Shown here in pieces: positions 58,120 to 64,000 of a stretch of DNA of 64,000 nucleotides (position 1 is the first letter of the stretch; the number at the start of each line of letters is the position of its first letter). This DNA is from Granulicella sibirica. Its GTDB lineage: Bacteria > Acidobacteriota > Terriglobia > Terriglobales > Acidobacteriaceae. The position numbers and the translations under genes are program-made. The notes under the pieces are model-generated. The model searched no databases, was not told the DNA's origin, and saw only the letters and a program-made list of their open reading frames with translations. The stretch spans positions 372,001-436,000 of the forward strand of contig NZ_RDSM01000001.1 in assembly GCF_004115155.1 (NCBI RefSeq). The letters are read 5' to 3'.

Positions 58120-58719
58120 CTACATGTTTCCCTGGCCCACGTCCGAAGCGGCTGCAGCAGCGTTTTCTTCGTCGAGGTAGTCCTTGATAGCGCGGTCAAG
58201 TGTTCCCTGAGCGCTCAGGATGTAGTCAATGGCGTCGCGTCCGGCGCCGAAGCCGCCTGGGTTGGCGGTGATGTAATGGGCTACGTCTTTCACCTGGGGA
58301 CGGGCGTTCGCGGTGGCGATGGCGAGGCCACAGACACGCAGGACGGGGAGATCGATAATGTCGTCTCCGACGTAAGCGACTTGCTCGAGTGATACTCCAG
58401 CTTTAGAGGCGATCTCATTCATCGCATGCATCTTGTGCGCCTGGCCCTGGTAGACAAACTCAAGCTTGAGATCGCGGGCGCGGATGGCCACGGTCTGCGA
58501 GTTGCGCTTGGTGATGATGCCGACGCGAAGGCCACCGAGGCGGGCGAGGGAGATACCTAAACCGTCGTGAGCCGAAAAGCCTTTTACCTCGAGGCCTTTG
58601 CCGTCTTCTCCAGGAATGAAGAACAGCTGACCATCAGTAAGGACGCCATCTACATCGAAAACGAGGACTTTGATCTTGCGGGCGCGGATCGCGGCGAGTT
58701 CGGCGGGGTCAAGGTTCAT
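58120..58719 (-). CDS. kdsC: KdsC-type HAD phosphatase (Kdo 8-phosphate phosphatase)
   Basis: A 199-residue HAD-fold phosphatase that makes free Kdo from Kdo-8-phosphate. Motif I is FDVDGVLTDG near residue 20, motif II ITKRNS (with Thr), motif III in VAYVGDDIIDLPVLR. The lack of a cap domain and the GLAIATANARPQVKDVAHYI segment are typical of KdsC. It supplies Kdo for WaaA at 30 kb. ATG 58719 is preferred to 58842; the extra residues are unlike the family. The C-terminus has an Ala-rich tail. Confidence 0.92.
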   Translation of the reverse strand: MNLDPAELAAIRARKIKVLVFDVDGVLTDGQLFFIPGEDGKGLEVKGFSAHDGLGISLARLGGLRVGIITKRNSQTVAIRARDLKLEFVYQGQAHKMHAMNEIASKAGVSLEQVAYVGDDIIDLPVLRVCGLAIATANARPQVKDVAHYITANPGGFGAGRDAIDYILSAQGTLDRAIKDYLDEENAAAAASDVGQGNM

Positions 58720-58768
58720 ACCGCCATGATACTTGGGCTCCCATAGGCGGGAGCCCCTTCGAGTGAAT

Positions 58769-59065
58769 TTAGCGCCAGTGGCCTTCGACCCAGACATACC
58801 CTCCAGGGCCGTTGCGCCAGCGACCGGGAACCCAGCGGGCACGCGGACGGGGCGGCTGCTCGTAGGCTCCGGGAACCCAGACGTAGCGGGCTCCGTCCCA
58901 GCGGTGGTAGCCGTTATGCCATGCCCAGTCGCGGTGCTCGGGCGGTGGCGGCGGGATGACTTCGCGGGGAGGGGGTGGCGGGCCGATGCGGATAGCGACC
59001 TGGGCCTGAGCGATTCCGGCGCTGAGAAGGAAGCCGCAGGCTCCGAGTAGAAGATACTTTTTCAT
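58769..59065 (-). CDS. YXWGXW-repeat exported protein
   Basis: A 98-residue exported protein. A signal peptide (about 1-22, ending GIAQAQ) is followed by a Pro-rich segment (PPPPPREVIPPPPPEH) and Trp/Gly-rich repeats of the YXWGXW type: WHNGYHRWDGARYVWVPG, ARWVPGRWRNGPGGYVWVEG and HWR. It is a small surface or periplasmic protein of unknown role. AAGGAG lies upstream of the ATG. Confidence 0.87.
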   Translation of the reverse strand: MKKYLLLGACGFLLSAGIAQAQVAIRIGPPPPPREVIPPPPPEHRDWAWHNGYHRWDGARYVWVPGAYEQPPRPRARWVPGRWRNGPGGYVWVEGHWR

Positions 59066-59141
59066 GTCGTTCTCTCCTTACTGCTGAGAGCTAGGACACG
59101 GGTTCCACCGGTAAGGTTGCGGTGGAAACAGGGGCTAAAAC

Positions 59142-59175
59142 AGAAACGGCCGCAGCTTGCGCCACGGCCGTTTCT
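59142..59175 (-). terminator. Terminator of the cold-shock gene
   Basis: AGAAACGGCCG and CGGCCGTTTCT form a perfect 11-bp stem. On the minus strand it follows the csp stop by 20 bases and is followed by GTTTTAG. Confidence 0.8.
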
Positions 59176-59195
59176 CGTTCTTGCTGCGTGAAATC

Positions 59196-59399
59196 TTAGG
59201 AAGGCTGGATGTTCGAAGCCTGCTTGCCCTTGGGTCCCTTGGTGACTTCGAAGGTCACTTTCTGACCTTCCTGGAGGGACTTGAACCCGCTGGAGACGAT
59301 CGCGGAGTAGTGAGCGAAGAGATCCTCGCCTCCATCATCCGGTGTAATGAAGCCAAAACCCTTTGCATCGTTAAACCACTTTACTGTTCCACTTGCCAT
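59196..59399 (-). CDS. Cold-shock-domain protein (CspA family)
   Basis: A 67-residue single-stranded nucleic-acid-binding protein. RNP-1 is [10 protein letters not shown] and RNP-2 is DLFAHYSAI; the C-terminal [20 protein letters not shown] is conserved. The length and pattern are typical. It has its own terminator at 59142-59175. It may act as an RNA chaperone under cold or general stress. Confidence 0.96.
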   Translation of the reverse strand: MASGTVKWFNDAKGFGFITPDDGGEDLFAHYSAIVSSGFKSLQEGQKVTFEVTKGPKGKQASNIQPS

Positions 59400-59520
59400 A
59401 ATGTTGCTCCCTGCTAGACCAAATGTGCGCCCGCACCTTCAAGCCTAGCAGGATCCGGGCGAGTGTGCGGGAAGATTCGGCTGAGGCGTAAGATTGTGCG
59501 GATTCGGTCCGGAAGGCGAT

Positions 59521-59721
59521 TTAGTCGTCGTCTCGCTTGTTCCGGCGCCTGAGAAAGACTCCCAGCGTGCCAATCCCGGAGATCCCGGCAACCCCGATCC
59601 CGACGATGGCGATGACCCCGAGGACTCCTGTGAGCGCCAGCGCAATGCCCGCCTGAAGGGCCTGCGCGATGATCTGAAGGATCGCGTGGATCAGAGAGAC
59701 GAGGATGCGGACAATCGGCAT
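59521..59721 (-). CDS. Possible small membrane protein
   Basis: A 66-residue frame with two hydrophobic segments (ILVSLIHAILQIIAQALQAG and VLGVIAIVGIGVAGISG) and a basic-acidic tail RRRNKRDDD. It has the look of a small membrane protein, but no ribosome site is visible upstream of ATG 59721. The opposite strand also carries an open frame with acidic composition. It may be a chance frame. Confidence 0.4.
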   Translation of the reverse strand: MPIVRILVSLIHAILQIIAQALQAGIALALTGVLGVIAIVGIGVAGISGIGTLGVFLRRRNKRDDD

Positions 59722-59812
59722 GAAGGTTGAACGGAGGGTTCAGATAGGTAGATCGCCGGGCGGGGGCTTTGGTTGTTCGGAGGAGCTTTTGCTGCATGCT
59801 AGAATCCGCGGA

Positions 59813-60730
59813 ATGAGACCGAAACTGAGGCTTTGGCGGGATTGTGCGATGTCCTGTGCTGGCGTTTTGCTTGTGCTTGGCGGGACTTTCACGGGCAAGA
59901 ACGCGGTGGCGCAAGGCGCTTCGGCGAAGCTGCCGGTGCGTTGGGAGGAGCTGACTGGCGCGGACTTCTCGCGGGGAATCAAGCAATCGCAGGGGACTTG
60001 TCTTCTGCCGTTCGGCATCCTTGAGAAGCATGGCCCTCACATGCCGATCGGATCGGACCTGGTGAATGCCCGATATGCGGCACTGCATGCGGCTGCGAAC
60101 TCCTATGCTGTCGTGTTTCCGGAGTACTACTTCGGGCAGATCGCGGAGGCTCGCCACGAGCCTGGAACAATGGCTTATCCGCGTGAGTTGCAACTGGCTC
60201 TTCTGCAAGCAACGACCGATGAAATGGCGCGCAATGGGTGCAAGAAGATCCTGATCGTGAATGGTCATGGCGGAAATGCCAGTCTGTTGCCTTACTTCGC
60301 GCAGACGCAGTTGGATAAGCCGCACGATTACGTCGTCTATCTGTTCAATCAAAGAACGCCCGCTTCAGGCGGTCCCAGGAAGAAGACGACCGTCGATGAG
60401 CATGCGGGTGAGAGTGAGACGTCGAAGATGATGATCGTTCGTCCCGACCTGCTGCACATGGATCGAGCGACCGCGGAGTCCGGTGCGGACCAGCATCGAT
60501 CGACGCTTCCGGATGGGGTCTACACGGGCATCTGGTGGTATGCGCGGTTTCCGGATCACTACGCAGGCGATGGTTCAGCGGCGACTCGTGAACTGGGCGA
60601 GTACCAAATGAAGTGGTGGGTGGATTCGGTGACGACGGCGATCGAGGCTATCAAGGCCGACAGCACAAGTCTTCGGTTGCAGAACGAGTTCTACGAGAAG
60701 AGTGCGCACCCGCTCGACACAGCTCAGTAG
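59813..60730 (+). CDS. Exported creatininase-family amidohydrolase
   Basis: A 305-residue protein of the creatininase / FAPy-deformylase family. The signal peptide (CAGVLLVLGGTFTGKNAVAQ) indicates export, which is unusual for the fold. Metal and catalytic residues are in LLPFGILEKHGPHMPIGSDL near residue 65, and NGHGGNASLLPYF near 145, plus DEHAGESETSKMM. ATG 59813 is chosen because it begins right at the signal peptide. The substrate is unknown. Confidence 0.88.
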   Translation: MRPKLRLWRDCAMSCAGVLLVLGGTFTGKNAVAQGASAKLPVRWEELTGADFSRGIKQSQGTCLLPFGILEKHGPHMPIGSDLVNARYAALHAAANSYAVVFPEYYFGQIAEARHEPGTMAYPRELQLALLQATTDEMARNGCKKILIVNGHGGNASLLPYFAQTQLDKPHDYVVYLFNQRTPASGGPRKKTTVDEHAGESETSKMMIVRPDLLHMDRATAESGADQHRSTLPDGVYTGIWWYARFPDHYAGDGSAATRELGEYQMKWWVDSVTTAIEAIKADSTSLRLQNEFYEKSAHPLDTAQ

Positions 60731-60740
60731 AGCGATCCGG

Positions 60741-61673
60741 CTACGGCTGCGCCTGCTGAAGCATCTTCTGGCGGTGCTTCCGGATGTAGTGCGCGGCGAT
60801 CGTGGGGTAAAACTCACGGATCGAGGTGAACGCCACGTCGCGCATCACGGAATAGCCGAACTTTGTCGCCAGCGTGCCGAAATCGGTCGCGCCAGCCGGG
60901 TAGTAGGTCCGCGAGACCACCTGCGTCAGCACTTTGCCGCCGAGTCCGGCGATGTTTGGCGTCTCGCGCCCGCTGTAGGTTCTCGCGACGGCCTGCCGGC
61001 TGATGACGTACAGCGACCGCCTGAAGATCGTGCCGTGACCGAGTCCGTAGTAGCGTGTGTCCTCGTGCAGAAGGCTCGGCAACGCGAATGCCGAAAGGTA
61101 GGTTCCGTCTGTCTTATCGAGGAAACCGCGCCACGTGTACGCCCAGAAACCATCGACGCCCTTACCGAGCACCGGGTGGGAGTTGATTCCTTCCGCCGAC
61201 AGCGAAGTGATGCCGAGGAACAGGAAGGACGAGTAGTCGAAGGCCTGATGGCTGGCCACCTTGAAGTTCGTTCCCCACGAAGGCTTCGGAGGAACTGTTC
61301 CGGCCGAGACAGAACGAAAGTTCGGCATGAATCCAAGAATGCGCTTCGGCTGCTGCTGCTCGAGCGGGATCGGATTCCCATTCGCATCCAGGTCGACGGG
61401 ATAAGGCGTGCCCTGCTTCTTCTTTTTGTCGCTCGCTTTCGCGGCCTTCGCCTCAGCGGAGTCCTGCCGGTCGGGATAGAAGCTGAGTTCGGGAACGCCA
61501 GCGTCTGTCCAGTCCGTACGGGAAGAAGACGAGGCCGGGGAAGCCTCTTCCGCGATCTCGGGGCGAATGCTGGAAGCGATCAGCACCTGCGACGGAGCGT
61601 CAGGCAGCATGGAGCCTTGTTGCGCGTACGCGACGGAGGACGTCAAGACAAGAACCGGTAGAAGAAGGCGCAA
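60741..61673 (-). CDS. Acidobacterial exported envelope protein, unknown function
   Basis: A 310-residue protein with signal peptide (LLLPVLVLTSSVAYAQ), a disordered polar stretch, and a conserved C-terminal half: MPNFRSVSAGTVPPKPSWG, FDYSSFLFLGITSLSAEGIN, LPSLLHEDTRYYGLGHGTIF, ATKFGYSVMRDVAFTSIREF. From memory, similar proteins are frequent and multicopy in Terriglobia, with no assigned function. The TTG start at 61673 has GGAG five bases upstream. Confidence 0.78.
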   Translation of the reverse strand: MRLLLPVLVLTSSVAYAQQGSMLPDAPSQVLIASSIRPEIAEEASPASSSSRTDWTDAGVPELSFYPDRQDSAEAKAAKASDKKKKQGTPYPVDLDANGNPIPLEQQQPKRILGFMPNFRSVSAGTVPPKPSWGTNFKVASHQAFDYSSFLFLGITSLSAEGINSHPVLGKGVDGFWAYTWRGFLDKTDGTYLSAFALPSLLHEDTRYYGLGHGTIFRRSLYVISRQAVARTYSGRETPNIAGLGGKVLTQVVSRTYYPAGATDFGTLATKFGYSVMRDVAFTSIREFYPTIAAHYIRKHRQKMLQQAQP

Positions 61674-61842
61674 AGGAACTCCAGGCGGGATAAGTGTTTA
61701 GACGTCTCAGGTCACCCGGGAGACTCATCCTCCGCGCATGTCCGCAAAATGGGGATTGAAATGGTCCAATCAACACGATTCACACACGCGCAACATCACC
61801 CGATAAAGGCCTGTACGATGATGATTGGAAGTGAGAGGTGGA

Positions 61843-64000
61843 ATGAACGAAGGCCGTTGGGTTTTATTGATTGCGAGCGAAGTTGGCCGCACCGATTCCG
61901 TGTCAGATCGCGCAATGGAGCGCCTGGTCAGCGCTATCAGCGATGAAGGATATGAGGTCGTCCGGACCTCGACGCCGGAAGACGGTTTATCGCTCGTCAC
62001 CTCAGACCCAAGTTACTCCGCCATCTTGCTCGACTGGGATCTTGAAGGCGAATCGCAGTTCGACGAACGCGCCGCGCTGCAGATTCTTCGCGCAGTCCGC
62101 CGCCGCAACAAGAAGATCCCGATCTTCCTCATCGCCGACCGGACCCTGGTCTCGGAACTCCCCCTTGAAGTGGTCAAGCAGGTCCACGAGTACATCCACC
62201 TCTTCGGCGACACGCCAGCGTTCATCGCCAACCGCGTGGACTTCGCCGTCGAGCGCTACCACGAACAGCTTCTTCCGCCCTACTTCCGCGAACTGAAGAA
62301 GTACACCGACCAGGGTGCCTATTCCTGGGACGCCCCTGGCCACATGGGCGGAGTCGCTTACCTGAAGCATCCCGTCGGGCAGGAGTTCCACAGCTTCTTC
62401 GGCGAGAACCTGCTGCGCTCCGATCTCGGCATCTCGACCGCGCCGCTTGGCTCCTGGCTCGACCACATCGGACCTCCGGGCGACTCGGAGCGCAACGCCG
62501 CCCGTATCTTCGGTGCCGACTGGACCTTCTACGTCCTCGGCGGATCGAGCACGTCGAACCAGATCGTCGGCCACGGAGTCATCGCGCAGGATGACATCGT
62601 CCTCGCCGACGCCAACTGCCACAAGTCGGTCTGCCACTCGCTGACCGTCACGGGGGCGCGCCCGGTCTACTTCAAGCCCACCCGCAACGGCTTCGGCATG
62701 ATCGGCCTCGTACCGCTCAAGCGCTTCAGCCCGGAGAACGTCGCAGCGCTTATCGCCAAGAGCCCGTTTTCCGCCGGCGCGCCTTCCCAGCTTCCGACCT
62801 GCGCCGTCGTGACCAACTCGACCTACGATGGGCTTTGCTATGACGTCGATCGCGTCGTGACCGAGCTTGCCAAGTCTGTCCCGCGCATCCACTTCGACGA
62901 GGCGTGGTATGCGTACGCCAAGTTCCACAACATCTACAAGGGACGCTTCGCCATGGGCGTTCCGGACGACATGCCTGACCGCCCCGCCATCTTCGCCGTG
63001 CAGTCGACGCACAAGATGCTGGCCGCGTTCTCGATGGCGTCCATGGTCCACATCAAGCTGAGCCCGCGCGCTCCGCTTGATTTCGACCAGTTCAACGAAG
63101 CCTTCATGATGCACGGCACAACGAGCCCGTTCTATCCGTTGATCGCAAGCCTCGACGTAGCGGCAGCCATGATGGACGAGCCCGCCGGCCCGACGCTGAT
63201 GAGCGAGACCCTCCAGGACGCCATCAGCTTCCGCAAGGCGATGTCCTCGATTGCGCATCGTCTGCGCGCCGCGGAGCAGGGCTGGTTCTTCCGCCTCTAC
63301 CAGCCTGAGTTCGTCTTCGATCCGATGGACGGCGAAACCTATCTGCTGGAAGAGGCGGCCGACGGCCTACTCACCAACCAGTCAAGCTGCTGGACGCTGA
63401 AGCCCGGCCAGGATTGGCACGGGTACCAGGATGAAGACATCGCCGACGGCTACTGCATGCTCGACCCGGCGAAGGTCACGATTCTGACGCCCGGGGTGAA
63501 CGCGCAGGGTGTTATCAGCGAGTGGGGCATTCCCGCCGCTATCCTGACCGAATTTCTCGATGGCCGCCGTGTCGAGATCGCCCGCACCGGCGACTACACC
63601 GTCCTTGTTCTCTTCTCGGTCGGAACCTCGAAGGGCAAGTGGGGCGCGCTGCTCGAGAACCTCTTCGAGTTCAAGCGCCTCTACGACTCCGAAGCACCTC
63701 TCGAAGAGGCTCTTCCGGAGCTCGTCTCTAAGTATCCCGCGCGCTATCGCAATGTGACGCTCAAGGAGCTTTCAGACGAGATGCACGCGGCCATGGTCGA
63801 ACTGAACCTCGCCGGCCTGGTGAACGATGCCTGCGACGAGGACTTCGATCCTGTCCTGACCCCGGCGCAAACCTACCAGAAGCTCGTGCGCGGCGAGACC
63901 GAGCGGCTTCGCTTCGCCGACCTCGCGGGCCGCATCGCCGCCGTGATGCTCGTTCCCTACCCTCCGGGCATACCGATGTCCATGCCAGGAGAACGCCTTG
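61843..64000 (+). CDS. Orn/Lys/Arg decarboxylase family (3' end outside window)
   Basis: PLP-dependent decarboxylase of the biodegradative ornithine/lysine/arginine group (fold type I); the visible part is 719 residues. An N-terminal receiver-like wing domain (about 1-125, with DPSYSAILLDWDLEG) is followed by the catalytic domain: GHMGGVAYLKHPVGQEFHSF near 167, HFDEAWYAY and QSTHKMLAAF with the PLP-binding Lys near 391, and TPGVNAQGVISEWGIPA. ATG 61843 has GAGAGGTGG upstream. The substrate (arginine, lysine or ornithine) is not determined. The gene runs off the right edge with little missing. Confidence 0.93.
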   Translation, partial: MNEGRWVLLIASEVGRTDSVSDRAMERLVSAISDEGYEVVRTSTPEDGLSLVTSDPSYSAILLDWDLEGESQFDERAALQILRAVRRRNKKIPIFLIADRTLVSELPLEVVKQVHEYIHLFGDTPAFIANRVDFAVERYHEQLLPPYFRELKKYTDQGAYSWDAPGHMGGVAYLKHPVGQEFHSFFGENLLRSDLGISTAPLGSWLDHIGPPGDSERNAARIFGADWTFYVLGGSSTSNQIVGHGVIAQDDIVLADANCHKSVCHSLTVTGARPVYFKPTRNGFGMIGLVPLKRFSPENVAALIAKSPFSAGAPSQLPTCAVVTNSTYDGLCYDVDRVVTELAKSVPRIHFDEAWYAYAKFHNIYKGRFAMGVPDDMPDRPAIFAVQSTHKMLAAFSMASMVHIKLSPRAPLDFDQFNEAFMMHGTTSPFYPLIASLDVAAAMMDEPAGPTLMSETLQDAISFRKAMSSIAHRLRAAEQGWFFRLYQPEFVFDPMDGETYLLEEAADGLLTNQSSCWTLKPGQDWHGYQDEDIADGYCMLDPAKVTILTPGVNAQGVISEWGIPAAILTEFLDGRRVEIARTGDYTVLVLFSVGTSKGKWGALLENLFEFKRLYDSEAPLEEALPELVSKYPARYRNVTLKELSDEMHAAMVELNLAGLVNDACDEDFDPVLTPAQTYQKLVRGETERLRFADLAGRIAAVMLVPYPPGIPMSMPGERL

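Overview
The window looks like a chromosomal segment of a Terriglobia-type acidobacterium (Granulicella/Terriglobus/Edaphobacter-like). The pointers are an Oar-like TonB-dependent receptor next to a VWFA-related protein of the kind that is abundant in Acidobacteria, a YXWGXW-repeat protein, GTG/TTG starts in G+C-rich genes, genes for Kdo-containing lipid A (a diderm envelope), and several small dispersed intergenic repeats. This assignment is inference from gene content; no rRNA or tRNA is present. I saw no transposase, phage gene, CRISPR array, integrase or replication origin.

Layout. 0-6.5 kb: hrcA (cut by the window edge), a cysteine-free Mrp-like ATPase, an acyl-CoA thioesterase, a small TPR protein, and an AAA+ ATPase / secreted protein / vWA protein set. 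6.6-14.3 kb (all minus): AsmA-like protein, Nudix hydrolase, CocE-type hydrolase, CDGSH protein, and a regulatory group made of a pseudo-receiver protein, a sigma-54-dependent response regulator and an unknown protein. 14.6-20.6 kb: rph facing trmFO, a SpoIIE-type phosphatase with a 7TM sensor region, two small cysteine-rich secreted proteins, and a decayed second copy of the 5' part of trmFO. 20.6-28.4 kb: a TetR-controlled SDR/SDR/carboxymuconolactone-decarboxylase operon, an ECF sigma/anti-sigma operon with two membrane proteins, a TonB-C-domain protein with a GNAT acetyltransferase, and a second TetR gene facing a DUF1772 membrane gene.

28.4-38.99 kb: a DUF4386 membrane protein, then a tightly packed plus-strand run waaA-lpxK-GT9-ICMT-DUF3108-DUF2007-queC, a TPR protein, and moeA-moaC. 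39-45.5 kb: a small unknown protein, the ergothioneine genes egtB and egtD, an acyltransferase, a methyltransferase, a SnoaL-like protein and a VIT1-type transporter. 45.6-53.4 kb: four exported-protein genes in a row (DUF5666-like, Oar-like receptor, VWFA-related, TPR). 53.4-64 kb: a DUF5522 mini-protein behind a 1504-residue Lhr helicase, kdsC, a YXWGXW protein, a cold-shock protein, a creatininase-family protein, an acidobacterial envelope protein, and an Orn/Lys/Arg decarboxylase cut by the right edge.

How genes work together: waaA, lpxK, the GT9 gene and kdsC serve Kdo-lipid A/core assembly; moeA and moaC serve molybdopterin cofactor synthesis; egtB and egtD make the ergothioneine precursor; the two TetR genes each face an operon across short repeats that look like operators.

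Most unusual content: a family of post-stop intergenic elements built on CTAAAGTCTT that follow three genes in the same orientation; the cysteine-rich secreted pair at 19.5-20.1 kb; a dispersed repeat captured in frame inside the GT9 gene; the trmFO relic with a deletion between 9-base repeats; and an Mrp protein that has lost all cysteines.
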